Of a stretch of 54,406 bases of DNA, positions 1 to 10,827 are shown piece by piece. A model generated the notes under the pieces. It made no database searches. It was not told where the DNA came from and saw only the letters and a list, made by a program, of their open reading frames with translations. Where the stretch lies: positions 20,001 through 74,406 of the forward strand of contig RPFO01000459.1 in NCBI GenBank assembly GCA_009746045.1. Reading direction: 5' to 3'. Each line of letters begins with the position of its first letter. Position 1 is the stretch's first letter. The DNA comes from Mesostigma viride. Lineage: Eukaryota; Streptophyta; Mesostigmatophyceae; Mesostigmatales; Mesostigmataceae. The position numbers and the translations under genes were made by a program.

Positions 1-791
1 GCCGCCTGTGTCACGGGCCGCGGGGCTGACTTGGCGCGCTCCTGCGGACGCCTGTCGCTGCCATAACCGCCGCTTCCATACCCGCCGAAACTCCTACGGG
101 GCCCACCGGGTGGGGGAGACCTAGCATCGTAGCCACCCCTTCGGAAACTGCGGGGCTCATCGATATCGTCGTCCTCCCGAGCGACTGTTGAGGGCCGTCT
201 CCTCCGGTCCCCATCATTGTCAGCCTCGCCTTGGTAAGGTACCTGTCTGTCCCTCCGCACGGGCAGGTCGCCGTCCATGCGACGACTTTCTCGCTCTGGC
301 CGAGGATAGGGCCTTTCACGCCCGGGCACTTCGTCGAAATCCCGACGTTGGTACTCATAGGCTGGAGCCTGTCGGGTGTTATAGGAGTCAGAATCGCCCT
401 GCCTGGTTTGGGTTCCGTACCGACTTGAGGGCTGCCTGTCCGCGCCATCGGCGTCCATGTCGTATCCCCTCCTTGGTGGCAAATCTTCCCGATCCCTGTA
501 ATCCCCGCCATCGCCAGGGCCACGGCGTCGACTTCTACCAGGATCGTCATCACGATCGGTGCTTCTGTAATCACGGCCAAACCGAGATTCTATAGGCCCC
601 TTGTATCTAAAACGCTCTTTCCGCTCCTCAGTTCCATCAGTCCCATAGCCTCGGTAGCCATACGACTCTGTCGTACCACCTGCCCTGGCTGCCACGACGA
701 GCACGCCAGCAAGCCTGGGGGGGGATGAAATGGAAAGGCCGAGAGATCTTTTCAACAATCCTTTCCCGCGCAACAACTGCTGGCTAAATGA
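1..791 (-). CDS. Arg/Gly/Tyr-rich disordered protein, partial (runs off left edge)
   Basis: One minus-strand frame stays open from about 796 to the window edge. It encodes a highly charged, low-complexity protein with many Arg, Asp, Gly, Tyr, Ser and Pro residues, including stretches such as GGYGSGGYGSDRRPQERAKS near the visible end. The other frames through this stretch look like compositional shadows. No ATG lies in this exon. It is preceded on the minus strand by TTTTATTCGCAG, a plausible splice acceptor with the exon starting near 791, so the start should lie in an exon further right. The first part contains a hydrophobic run (LAGVLVVAARAG) that could be a signal or anchor. RGG/RS-like composition is common in RNA-binding proteins, but no folded domain is visible and no function is assigned. 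The downstream end is cut off. Confidence 0.4.
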
Positions 792-1638
792 CTGCGAATA
801 AAAGCAAGGCCGCCCGTTTGATTGCCTAGAAACCGCAGATGAAGCTGAATGGGCCTCCACCCCAGGGGCGGTAGAGAAAATGCGGGCCATGCTGCCTTAT
901 TTCGCCATGTTGCCAATCGCTTTCAGGAAATATTTAGTAAGCGATGGGCAGAGTTGCGTTAATCCCTTCGCTTTATATACTTTTTGATGAATGTGAGATC
1001 ATCGTGAGCTATGCCATACTCACGAGATGGCTCCCTTCATCCATCCATTACCTGATGTATTTTTCGCCCGAAGTGGCCTAACCTTCGAAGCGGCGGTTCG
1101 TTGTTGTACGCCACCTCCTGTTCGGCCCACCCTTCAGTCTATTTCTTCGAACACTTGCTTTTTAACTGGAAAACGGGTTTTCCCTGCTAACTGCTGTATC
1201 CTAGTGTGACAGAATAAAACAAAAATGAACGAAGCAACGAAGCAACGAACCAAACTTTCTCCACAGTTTTCACTTTCCAGTTTCCATCATGGATGTGGTT
1301 TATACTTTACACGTTTACAGTTTACACTTTACACAGGGTTTACAAATTACAAGATAATTATTGGCGAAGAGTTGGCGATCTCGTTGTCAGCCGTCAGGTC
1401 TTGCCCAATGCCTTCATAAGGTATAGGCATGCACCATTAACGATACTGGGCGATTCCACATTTGCGTAACGTAGTCTATTACCACAGGTACAGTATTCAA
1501 TCGTTAGAAACCCATGCAATGTGCACAAGTTATACGTGAGTATCGCCTGCCTATTTGCGTTGCTGATTTCAGGGCAAAACCCGGCCCGGCTCCTGTCTGG
1601 TATCTACCCCGAATTTGGTGATTAAGAATCTGGCGAGC
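792..1638. other. Intergenic, no gene recognised
   Basis: No credible coding frame was found between the left-edge gene and the phospholipase-like gene. The stretch is relatively AT-rich. It contains a short degenerate tandem of TTTACAC/TTTACAG units around 1300-1345. Promoters of the flanking genes presumably lie here, but no clear TATA box was picked out. Confidence 0.4.
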
Positions 1639-2949
1639 ATGGTTGCCAGAGGCTGCTCGGCAATTTTAGTTGTCCTCTTATTTCTTGCCTTGAGCTTCCG
1701 TCCGAGCTGGGGACGATATCCGACTTGTGAATTCACTTGCCCTCCTGACACCGTGAAGTCTCCCAAAGCAGGGATCACGTCCGCTGGATCTAAATTTTGC
1801 CGTCATGCTGGCATGCATATGGCGGTCACTAACATGGATTTCGATTCGTGTTGTGAGGCAAGGGATGATTGGTATGTATTTACCACTATATTTAGCCACT
1901 TCGCTACTTTGCATATTCATCCTTAGGCTTCTCAACAGGCTCGCAGCATGGTGCCGCTCTTGCTTGTTTTGCTTCGAGAACCAGCCACAAGCAATGTTTT
2001 TGCCCGGCGCGCCGCTGCATGTGGAAGAATGGCCGTCCACGCTTGCCCGTCAGTACTTTGGCTGTCAAGCGTATTCGCTGCGCTTATAACTTCGTTGCAT
2101 GGTTGCTTGGGCCTTGGATGCAGCATGATCACCTGTGGAAACCCGCAAGCAAAATGCATGGACGACTTCGAGGCTTGCCTGTACAACAAATGCCGGCACG
2201 ACTACAAAGACCGGCAGGAGATTTGCGAGCAGGCGACAGGGTTAGTCGCATTTTCTGGCAGTGGAGGGTTGCTTTCTCTGGAAATTGGATGGGCCCACGG
2301 TGGTTGGGGGCCTCGAATATCTCGCTAGCAAGGAGTCCTTTCTCCTACACAGCGGTCGATCGGTCACGTAATCTCTATTAGTGGGTTGCAGAGTCAGTCA
2401 AGCCATTCTGGCATGATGTAACTGATGGCAACTCTTCATGACTTGGGGTTTGTCCATTCATCCATTAGTTTAGTGACCCTTTTCTACACCCATGCGCGGG
2501 TAGCCTGTCATCTCAGCTCCCACACCTCGTTATTTTTGGCGCACGAAGGGCAACACCTGTTGGCAGAGTGCATATGTGTAGGCGTCTGGGTAGTTGATAA
2601 AATAAGATCGCTCAGGTCTTATAGCTGTTGTAGTATTGTATCTTGAGATGGCTGCAACGCAGGTGTTAGGACAGGGAGGTGGGAGAGCCATGACTGCAGG
2701 TCTAGTTTATCGAAATCATTTTGTAATTGATTTTGCACATTGCACTCAAATGTTTGTCCTCAATACCTTGTCCCTCAATTTCCTCAAACTTCCTGTGGCA
2801 TTTTTACTGTGATCTCGGTGGCGATGATGCCTGCAATTGTGGTGGGTTTCCCTGCACACAGCATGTTTGTCCAAGGCTTTCGAGAGGAATGCGAGTATTA
2901 CAAGCACTTCCAGTCACAAGGCTGCAACTGCCTATCCAGCGATCTATAA
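1639..2949 (+). CDS. Secreted group XII-like phospholipase A2 with catalytic His replaced by Arg
   Basis: Three exons join in frame: 1639-1871, 2124-2240 and 2862-2949 (145 codons plus stop). Introns are GTATGT...GCAG and GTTAGT...ACAG. The product begins with a signal peptide (hydrophobic core AILVVLLFLALSF) followed by a small Cys-rich domain. Exon 1 ends in the PLA2 active-site block and exon 2 continues with TCG..K.C...F.ACLYNKC. Exon 3 ends EC...Y...SQGCNC. This spacing of Cys, Tyr and Gln is that of the group XII PLA2 family, which is secreted and Ca2+-dependent. The family active site is CCxxHDxC; here it reads CCEARDDC, with His replaced by Arg and Asp kept. Catalysis is therefore unlikely, as in vertebrate PLA2G12B, which also lacks this His. 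The ATG at 1639 is the first in frame. Identity is strong from the Cys pattern; the role is inferred only. Confidence 0.75.
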
Positions 2950-3898
2950 CTTGACACGTTAGGCGGGGTGAATATCCTACACAACCTTGTAGGTGCAATT
3001 ATGCACGCAGTGTGAATTGCTGTCGCATGCGCGGACTTTTGGACGGAATCAGTATTGAGGGTTCACGCACCTTTGAAAGCTACTCTGGACAGGGGTAGTA
3101 GCAAATTACAGTGTATATATCACCATCCATTCAAGTTTGACGAAGGACAAAATGTGTAAGAAGGTCGCATACCTGGCTTACGAGGATATTTTGGCGAGTT
3201 TCTTTTCTACAAGTGGTCAGGAATGTGAGCCCGTTATGCTTGCAACAATTGAGATAGACAAGCTTGGTCACCTCAAGGTTGTTTTTACTTTTATTCCCAT
3301 TACCTGTCATTTGAATTGATTTCAAAGCCGCACTAAATAGCGTGGAAGGACTAGATGAGCTGTCTGAGCGGAACGGCGCGAAGACTGTCCCCGGGAGCCG
3401 CATGGCTGTCGGTAGAAATCAACCTGCATGGAGGGAGGACGGCGAATCAGCACAAAGGTGGCTGAGCGTGCATGTGGTGGAACATGGAAGTAGATAGCAC
3501 GGTGCGAGACTGAACAAGTCTCGCGTGCAGACACGTGTGTAGTACTCCTACACACAGATCTCGAGTGATTTATCTAGTACCAAATCCGAAAGGCTTGCAT
3601 CACTCCCCGGACAGGAGAACTTTTGCGGATGACTGTAGGTGTAAGTTGGCGATGCCATGGTAACCGGAGACGTCCGTCCTATAGTCAGCAAAATTGGTGC
3701 GAGAGGTCCCCAGTTCGATTCCGGTCGGATTCATTTGCAGATCGCGTTTTCCGCGTTTTCCGCGGCCTGGCACTGAACGCAAAGGTTTTCACCTTTGCGG
3801 AGTGTCTGATCAGAAGATAGCACGGTGAGGATTGTGGAATATTTCATAATTTTAATTAACTCGTGCTCCCGTCGGGGAGTCACGGAGCATAAACCCCG
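2950..3898. other. Intergenic with dispersed repeats (SINE-like)
   Basis: No gene was recognised. Around 3640-3730 there is a tRNA-like segment with GTTGGCGATGCC (box A-like) and AGTTCGATTCCGG (good box B match), which suggests a tRNA-derived SINE. It is followed at 3737-3815 by CGCGTTTTCCGCGTTTTCCG...CACCTTTGCGGAGTGTCTGATCAG, of which a near-identical copy lies at 14190-14264. At 3858-3905 lies a copy of the LINE 3' tail (hairpin CTCCCG..CGGGGAG then GGAGCAT) that leads directly into the tetranucleotide array. Confidence 0.4.
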
Positions 3899-4190
3899 AT
3901 GGATGGATGGATGGATGGATGGATGGATGGATGGATGGATGGATGGGTGGGTGGGTGGGTGGGTGGGTGGGTGGGTGGGTGGGTGGGTGGGTGGGTGGGT
4001 GGGTGGGTGGGTGGGTGGGTGGGTGGGTGGGTGGGTGGGTGGGTGGGTGGGTGGGTGGGTGGGTGGGTGGGTGGGTGGGTGGGTGGGTGGGTACGTGGGT
4101 GGGTGGGTGGGTGGGTGGGTGGGTGGGTGGTGGGTGGGTGGGTGGGTGGGTGGATGGATGTCCAGATGGATGAATGGATGGATTTGATGG
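3899..4190. repeat. (GGAT)n/(GGGT)n tetranucleotide array
   Basis: About 290 bp of tandem tetranucleotides. It starts as GGAT, switches to GGGT, and returns to GGAT-like units after interruptions at about 4092 (GTACGTGG) and 4129 (a 3-bp unit). Its left edge abuts the LINE 3' tail motif ending GAGCATAAACCCC, and its right edge abuts a LINE ORF2 C-terminal fragment. Long open frames in it (WVGG or HPPT repeats) are artefacts of the repeat. Confidence 0.95.
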
Positions 4191-4514
4191 ATGGATCAGG
4201 TGGGTCAGGTCGACACCGCCCTTGGTCTGGCCGGCCCCCAGCGGCTTGGCCAACCAGGGCGGCACATCTTGACCTGGCCTGGCCCCAAGGACATTCCTAG
4301 AAAGCTAGGTAAACCTGCCATGAGCTACACCCAGATGTTGCTGGCCGACCTAGTGGTCCCAGCTCAGTTTGAACACCGCATTCGCTCCCTCTCTCTTCTT
4401 TGGACTGCTATGCAGAACAAGAAGAGGTGGCAGCAGATTGTCCAGGCTCACACGCCAGGCCCTGCAGTGGGCAAGGCCCCTCCCCCCAAGCGGAAGGGGC
4501 GTTTTGCTGAGTAG
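4191..4514 (+). pseudogene. LINE ORF2 C-terminal remnant (plus orientation)
   Basis: An open stretch of about 107 codons has C-terminal LINE character, with HILTWPGP and WTAMQNKKRWQQIVQ and a basic end (PPKRKGRFAE). The minus-strand copy at 4801-5580 contains the matching block HLLTWAGP, so the two are members of one family in opposite orientation. It is followed by an A-rich stretch (13 A at about 4542) and the stem-loop tail at 4571-4600. The reverse transcriptase and endonuclease parts are absent, so this is a 5'-truncated copy. Confidence 0.55.
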
Positions 4515-4551
4515 TGAAGTTAGGATTTTCTATAGACTAAATTAAAAAAAA

Positions 4552-4765
4552 AAAAATTAAATTAAATTATAACATGTCTCCGTTGGGAGATCATGTAGCA
4601 CATATTCCAGGTTGGATGGGTGGTGTGGGGGAAGCCTATAGACTAAATAGCTTAGGGTTATTAGGTTAGTTCGACTACGCGGCTTCGCCCAACTCCATCC
4701 ATCAAGCAAGGAATATGTGCTACATGATCTCCCAACGGATACATGTTATAATTTAATTTAACTTT
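4552..4765. repeat. Inverted pair of LINE 3' tail hairpins
   Basis: TAACATGTCTCCGTTGGGAG...ATGTAGCACATATTCC near 4570-4610 is inverted at about 4710-4757 (GGAATATGTGCTACAT...CTCCCAACGGATACATGTTA). Each is flanked outward by A/T-rich tails (AATTAAATTAAATTA and TTTAATTTAAC). Other copies of this CTCCGTTGGGAG + TAGCACATA tail lie near 11970-12040 and 13980-14035. Confidence 0.75.
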
Positions 4766-4779
4766 TATTCAATTTAATG

Positions 4780-5580
4780 GATTAATTAAATAATTAATTA
4801 GACTCGTGCTCCCGTTGGGGAGTCACGGAGCATTAACTCGATGGATGAATGGATGGATGGATGGGTGCAAACAGTCCTACCGGTCTAATCCATCTACATC
4901 ATCTACCTACAACATCTATCTAAACAACATCACGCTACCCTAGGGGAGCTGTCTGGCGTGCCTCCCGCGGGTTCGCACAAGCGGGCGCTTCCCCACGGGG
5001 GGGGGGCTCGTTGTCCTCTATGCTGACCTGGGCCCACTTGGCCTTGTCCATCATCTTCTTCCATGCAAATCACGGAGAGGCCTAGGCCCCCCATGTCCTC
5101 TACTAGCTGTTCTTTGAAGGTGCGGGCCTTGCGGCGTCTAACATCACGGGCCCGGCCCACGTCAGGAGGTGCCAGCCAGGCTGAGCTGGTCGCAGTCCCG
5201 CGGGGGGGCCACGTGAGGTGTCTACCTGGTTGGTGCGAGCTAAGTGCCCTACGAGCTGCAGGCGCCGCTGCTTAATGGTGCTGGTGATATATGGCATGCC
5301 AAGGTAAAGGTCCTCATTGCAGACATGAGCAGCATATCCTACTATGAAAATAGATCGATCGCAGCATGTTGGTGACCGCGCCGTCCACCTATATAAGTTA
5401 ATGGTGCTGGTGATATATGGCATGCCAAGGTAAAGGTCCTCATTGCGGACATGAGCAGCATATCCTACTGTGAAAATAGATCGATCGCAGCATGTTGGTG
5501 ACCGCGCCGTCCAGCTTGCGGGCCAGGTCGGCGGTGAGGGTCCACGTCTCGGCCCCATACGCAAGAACAGGAAGGACGAG
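4780..5580 (-). mobile_element. LINE 3' end, copy I (decayed ORF2 C-terminus plus tail)
   Basis: Read on the minus strand, this holds a frameshifted ORF2 C-terminal region. It includes RNEDLYLGMPYITSTI followed by KQRRLQLVGHLAR, typical of the region after the reverse transcriptase of R1/Jockey/I-type LINEs, and HLLTWAGP. It then runs through a non-coding 3' UTR to (ATCC)n and the tail GCTCCGTGACTCCCCAACGGGAGC with an AATTAATTA end at about 4785-4805. The 5' part is missing. A 120-bp internal tandem duplication is annotated separately. Confidence 0.65.
5274..5515. repeat. ~120-bp tandem duplication inside LINE copy I
   Basis: The segment beginning AATGGTGCTGGTGATATATGG and ending GTTGGTGACCGCGCCGTCCA occurs twice (about 5274-5392 and 5400-5514). 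Only a few substitutions separate the copies (for example GCAGACATG against GCGGACATG), so the duplication is recent relative to the decay of the element. Confidence 0.85.
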
Positions 5581-5599
5581 GACCTTATTTAATTAATTA

Positions 5600-6365
5600 A
5601 TTAGACTCGTGCTCCCGTTGGGGAGTCACGGAGCATTAACCCCGATGGATGGATGGGTGGGTGCAAACAGTCCTACCGGTCTAAGCTATCTACATCAGCT
5701 ACCTACATCTATCTAACAGTATTACTAACTACAACATCTATCTAGACAGTGACTGGCGTGCCTCCCACGGGCTTGCACACGCGGGCGCTTCCCCACAGAA
5801 TGGGGCTCGTTGTCCTCTACGACCTGGGCCCACTAAAACAGGTCCTGTTTCTCGATCTTGCCAAGGGGCTTGCGCCACAGGGCCCGGTAATGGCGTAAAG
5901 CGTGCCAGGCGAGGGAGATGCGGTGGTCCACATCAGCCTTGCAGCTGGGAAGCTAGAGGCTGCCCAGCAGCTTGACGCGGTCCCGATACAGGACTCGAGA
6001 GCCGTCAAGGAGATGGAGGGGTGGCGGTGGGTGGGTGAGCCCAAGCACCACAGCCTCTGTCTTCTTGCTGACCTCAATTAGCCCCACTGCACGGGCCTCG
6101 ATGGCCAGGCAGTCAAGCCATGTCTGCACGTGCCCAGTGTCCTCGAAGAGGGTGGTGTCGTCTGCGTAGATGATGTCCGCCAGCCGAATCTCCGTTTCCG
6201 CTCCGCCATGCCAGAAGTGGTTGGCAACCTGCACCCCTGGTTCCCTACCCACGATGTGGGCAAATCGCTTGCGCGCCTGGATCATTACGTATTCGACCAC
6301 AATAATGAACACGGGTAGGGCGACAGCACGCAGCCCTGCCACACATCCTTCTGTAAAGGGAATTT
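5600..6365 (-). mobile_element. LINE copy II: reverse transcriptase remnant plus 3' tail
   Basis: On the minus strand, 6342 to 5833 encodes a non-LTR reverse transcriptase core. A frameshifted block VWQGCVLSPY is followed by ADIIYADDTTLFED with the catalytic YADD box, then RDRVKLLGSL. An in-frame stop lies at 5953, after which coding similarity resumes (DHRISLAWHALRHYRALW) to a stop at 5833. Left of this are the same 3' UTR and tail found in copy I, with (GGAT)n, GAGTCACGGAGCATTAACCCC at 5627-5645 and AATTAATTAATTA at 5590-5602. The region between the RT and the tail is deleted relative to copy I. This copy cannot be active. Confidence 0.75.
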
Positions 6366-8646
6366 AATGGATGGATGGGTACACGCATGCCTACCCAGAG
6401 GTTGTCTCCTTGATAGTGTCTAGCTACAGTCTGTAGCTGGCGTATGTACTCTAGAAAAGACGACGGACTGGCTATTAAGGTCCCAACGCGCCTCAAGCCG
6501 AGTCCTATTACTGGCCCTGAAAAGCGCATTGAAGAATCTTGACTGCTGGTGGCCGGGCCCTACTTGCGATGCTATCAATGACATGCTTTCAGCAGGAAAA
6601 TGAAGTCACCGCCGGCTGACGTTGATTATAATGCCTGATCATAATGCCTAATGAGAGCGATTGCAGCAATGGTCGGTGCTCACCACTAGACACTCCCGGC
6701 CAGTTAGGCTCGAAACACACGCCCTGATCAAGCAAGCTGTTTCCGGCCCCACCGTCTAGGTCATCTTGTCGAGCTCTACACGTAATTGCCAGCCATAATT
6801 TCAACTGAATGCACAAGGCTACACATTTCCATCACCATTCATATTCATCATCCTGAACGACTCGAACACGCGGACAAGATAACGGCAGGCTCGAGCTACC
6901 ATGGTCCGGTCCGGATTCTCCCGGCCGACTTCTGGCCTGCGCTGGCTGGTTGTCTCCTCGATAATGCCGAAGGGAAGTTCGGAACCTTGATCATCATGGT
7001 TCTGCTGTGCCTGAGCGGACACTCGATAATATTACTTCCTTCATCATGAGACAAAGATTGTGCGATGATGATCGTGCATACTTGAACTATTTGATTAATG
7101 GGACCGGCCTAGGCTTGCATGCAAACGGCAAACTAGTAGTCGTCGCGAAGTCGCCAGTGACTCGCCACCCGGCCCGCCCGTGCTCGGCTCACTGGCTGCT
7201 GGCCGACTCGGTGATCAATCACGGCCGGGAATAAAAGGGTGGAACTACATAACGGCCTGGTGCTGCACAACAGTTGTTAACTGAACAACACTCTTCGAGA
7301 TCAGATATGGTGTAAGTCTATTATAAGCTGGTTGTCTCCTTGATAATAAGACTACGATGGATACCGAGTTACCGAACACGATGGACGAGTCGTTTCTCTC
7401 GTTGGCCTGGTCCTGACGCCTTGTACATATCATTAGTTGACTAGTTGAGATTTTGAGTGGAGTTTATTAGTACAATGTGTACGTGTAATCGAAGACATTT
7501 TATCAAGGAAACAACCAGCGCAGGCCGGAAATCGGGAGAATCCGGACCATGGTGGCTCGAGCCTGCCGTTATCTTGTCCGCGTGTTCGAGTCGTTCAGGA
7601 TGATGAATATTTCGGGGAAATGGGTATATTTTTATTAGCCAATTATGGACCAAAGAGGTGAGAGGGGAAATGAGTATCAGCGAATCCTAATTAAAGGTGG
7701 GCACACACACGTGTGGAGCCGGTGACAGACCTGAAAGGCTAATAGGGCGCGTTATTAGACCAGGGAAGCCAGTGGACCTGAGTCATGTCGCCGTGAGGCA
7801 TAATGGTGAATACCTGGTTACGGCCCAGTAGATCATGAAAAAGCTGGAGCGGGCTGGGCTTGTCGTTATTGGGCCCTGGGTCCCACACCTTGTGTTGTTT
7901 CAGGATGATGAATATGAATGGTGAAGACATTTTATATTTAGTATAGATATGAACGCAGCCCAAATGCATCTAATTACTATAGATTAGATATGAACGCAGC
8001 CCAAATGCACCTAATTAGTATAGAGCCCTGAAGTCTGAAGTCTGAACACTGAACAAATCACCAAACAAATTGAACAAAGCACCACTTGGGTTGTCAGAAT
8101 AATAAACACAGGAAGAACCTCTACCTTCAGCTACATACAGTGTTGTCCAGTACAGTATGTACATAATTATCCTCTCGACTCGTCGGGATGGACTACGCCA
8201 CTAGGGAGGGAAAGCCATGGTTTGAAAATTGCATGAAACCAACGTTTACAACCTGTATTTATAGAGGCCCTGTTGAAGTCAGTTACGCGAGACACGAAGC
8301 CCCACGGCCAAGTCTCAACGCTCTCACCTTGTTTGCCACCCCCATAAGGCAGGACCAGCCGTCGGATCCATTATTGATAACCCTGTCGATACGCCGGCGC
8401 GGGAATAAACTCAACTCAACTCAACTCAACGGCCAAGTCGAGACACGAAGCCCCACGACCAAGTCCGGAATAGCGTGTAAAAGTTATTTGCCGAATCAGC
8501 ATTACATTCGCCTAAACATGGCAGTAGAGGAGAAAGTCGCACTGCAAATCTTACGTGCTGTATAGTGGAGGTCTATGAGTATCTAGTCAATTTTTTAATG
8601 GTTGAGGGACAACATCTGGGAGAGGTATGCCTAAGAGTACGTTTGG
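6366..8646. other. Intergenic, dispersed repeat fragments
   Basis: No gene was recognised. A repeat of about 115 bp (TATTCATCATCCTGAACGAC ... GCGCTGGCTGGTTGTCTCC) at 6838-6965 recurs inverted at 7500-7612. Shorter pieces of the same family (GGTTGTCTCCTTGATA) occur at about 6402 and 7330, and related pieces at about 15030 and 38848. ATATGAACGCAGCCCAAATGCA is directly repeated at 7945-7966 and 7987-8009. (CAACT)n occurs near 8410. Short open frames here lack support. Confidence 0.5.
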
Positions 8647-8688
8647 GTGACTTTCTCGTCGATAGTGAGCTCTCGTTATTTGAATCCA

Positions 8689-10827
8689 ATGGGGAAAAAA
8701 CACGGTAAAAAACGCCAAGAAGGCCGCTCTGCTACTGCGAACGTGAACAGCAATGAGGCATCCCCTTTGGAGGTGCCAGCCGCGGCATATGAAGCAGCGT
8801 TGGCTGCCGGGTTGACCCGGGACGTCGGCAAGCGCTGGTTGGACGCGTCCAAAGCCGGAGATGTTAAGTCAATTAAAGCACTGCTGCACGAGCAAGACAA
8901 GGCTGCGCTGCTGGCCTACAAAGGCCAGGGAAACAGCTACGGTTTCGTCGGCCATTCCGCTCTCCACTGGTGTGCTGCCAAGGGCCACCTGGTCGCTCTC
9001 CGCTTGCTTATAGACGCCGGGGCGCGAGTCGACTGCGTGAACAATGCCAGCGCCACGCCATTACACGCCGCTGCTTCAAATGGGGAGGCGCAATGCGTGA
9101 GGGCACTCATCCTAGAAGGCGGCGCGACCCCGAGCCTGCGGGATGACTTCGGTGAGTCCGCGCGCGACGTGGCCGTCCGGATGGGGCACCAAGGCGTCGC
9201 GGAGGCCATCGACCAATGCACCCTAGTCACCACCCTGAGGGCCATTGAGCCGTCACAGTGGAGCATCGGGGCCATGCGCGGTTTCCTGGGCCGTGCGGGC
9301 GTCAACAGTGGCGACTGTAGTGAAAAGCACGAGCTGGTGGCGCGGGTGCTAGAATTTCTGGACTCGCTCCCACGGCCCCGCCGCCGCCCCCCTGGCTCGG
9401 ATGCCCCCAGTGCGAGCCCGTCAGAGAACGCCACGTGTCCTGGCCCTATTCCTGCATCTGCGCCCGCAGCCCCTCCATCCAGGAATTCGCCTGCAACAGG
9501 GGACGCCCCAACCACAGCTGGTCAGGCAGGCCATACAGTCTTGGATACCTTCGCGGCAGGCGGCGCAAGTTTAGTTACAGAGACGCCGCCAGCTGGGCAC
9601 TTGCCACCTGGCACCGCTGAAAGAGTCACGGATGCATATGCAGGAATCGATGCCGTGGCCCCAGAGGATGCCTGCCGAATCATGGAGTCCGCAACTACAA
9701 CCATGTCATCTGACCCCGCTACTATGGCATCCCACCCCGCAAAGCCTAGCAGCCCTCTTGGCCATGATCGTGGCATTGACACCTGCCCCCAACCTCCGGC
9801 GCATCCACATCCCAGCACCCACAATGATTCTGCCCCCCGTCCCTCCCAGAAGGCCCCCGCGAGCCACACCGGCAATCCACCTCCCGACCCGTCGGTCAGC
9901 GATCGCTCTCACCCTGGGGACACGGGTGGCAGCAGCAGCGACGATGATGATGATGACCGGGTGGGGGCACCCGATGCCGGCGTCCAGCAAAATGGAGCCA
10001 AGAACAATGATAGCAATCGTGGCGGTGCTAGCAAGGGAGCCACCCACAGGAAAACCGTCGCCGAGGTGGCCAAGGCCAAGGGGAACGCGGCTTTCTCTGT
10101 GGGCGACTATGCGCGCGCCGCTCGCAGCTACACGATGGCGCTGCAGCTTGACGCGGACAATCACGTGCTGCTGAGCAACCGGAGCGGCGCCAGGTGCGCC
10201 ATGGCCGACTACGAGGGGGCACTTGAGGATGGCCGCGCGTCCCTGGCGGCTGCGCCGACCCCCTACGCAAAGGGCCACGCGCGCTGCGGCGCTGCGTATT
10301 TCGGTCTCGGCCGGCTGGGGGACGCGATGGCCAGCTACCGGGCGGGGATAATGCTGGACCCCGACAATGAGGGGATGAAGCTGGCGCTGCGAGAGGTGCA
10401 GGCGGAGGCGCGGCGCATGGCGGAGGGTAACGGGGCCGGGGGGGATGCCCAGGGGGACGGGAGGGGGGGCGACCCAGGCCAGGGGGGGTATGGCAATGGG
10501 CATGGGGCTCATGGAGAGTCGGACAGGCGGGCTCGCGGGGGTGATGGCAAGGGGGTGGGACAGGGGCAAGGGGCTGGGAGTGAGGATGGGGATGGGGAGG
10601 AGGGCCATGGGGACGGCGGCTCCTCGGACATGGATTCGCCACAGGATTCGCCGCGTGTGTTTGCGGCACCGCGCCGCCCCTGGTTTGATTGCCCGCTCTG
10701 CGAGAACAAGACGCGCGATTGGTCGACCACGGCATGCTGCGCGCAGTCACTGTGTGGCACGTGCGCCAGAAGAATGGCGGCGGGTGTGGCGCCGCAGACG
10801 TGTGTCTTCCAGTGCGCGGGTAGCTGA
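8689..10827 (+). CDS. Ankyrin-repeat / TPR protein with C-terminal Cys-rich (RING-like) end
   Basis: A single-exon gene of 712 codons starting at the first ATG of the frame (MGKKHGKKRQ). Residues about 88-175 hold ankyrin repeats (GHSALHWCAAKGHLVALRLL, then ATPLHAAASNGEAQCVRALI). About 210-235 holds a short helical block (CSEKHELVARVLEFL). Residues 240-450 are Pro/Ser/Thr-rich and disordered, with an acidic run of Asp. About 455-590 are TPRs of the Hsp70/90-organising type (KGNAAFSVGDYARAARSYTM, LLSNRSGARCAMADYEGALE). After a Gly/Asp-rich linker, residues 664-710 carry CPLC...CC...C..C...C...C, resembling an incomplete RING/zinc finger. This domain mix suggests an adaptor or ubiquitin-ligase-like role, but no direct homologue was named. 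The absence of introns is unusual beside its multi-exon neighbours. Confidence 0.75.
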   Translation: MGKKHGKKRQEGRSATANVNSNEASPLEVPAAAYEAALAAGLTRDVGKRWLDASKAGDVKSIKALLHEQDKAALLAYKGQGNSYGFVGHSALHWCAAKGHLVALRLLIDAGARVDCVNNASATPLHAAASNGEAQCVRALILEGGATPSLRDDFGESARDVAVRMGHQGVAEAIDQCTLVTTLRAIEPSQWSIGAMRGFLGRAGVNSGDCSEKHELVARVLEFLDSLPRPRRRPPGSDAPSASPSENATCPGPIPASAPAAPPSRNSPATGDAPTTAGQAGHTVLDTFAAGGASLVTETPPAGHLPPGTAERVTDAYAGIDAVAPEDACRIMESATTTMSSDPATMASHPAKPSSPLGHDRGIDTCPQPPAHPHPSTHNDSAPRPSQKAPASHTGNPPPDPSVSDRSHPGDTGGSSSDDDDDDRVGAPDAGVQQNGAKNNDSNRGGASKGATHRKTVAEVAKAKGNAAFSVGDYARAARSYTMALQLDADNHVLLSNRSGARCAMADYEGALEDGRASLAAAPTPYAKGHARCGAAYFGLGRLGDAMASYRAGIMLDPDNEGMKLALREVQAEARRMAEGNGAGGDAQGDGRGGDPGQGGYGNGHGAHGESDRRARGGDGKGVGQGQGAGSEDGDGEEGHGDGGSSDMDSPQDSPRVFAAPRRPWFDCPLCENKTRDWSTTACCAQSLCGTCARRMAAGVAPQTCVFQCAGS

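Noticed and set aside
11-580. 189-codon minus-strand frame starting MAVITEAPIVM
   Set aside because: The neighbouring minus-strand frame is open over a longer span and encodes a coherent Arg/Gly/Tyr-rich protein, so this frame is a shadow.
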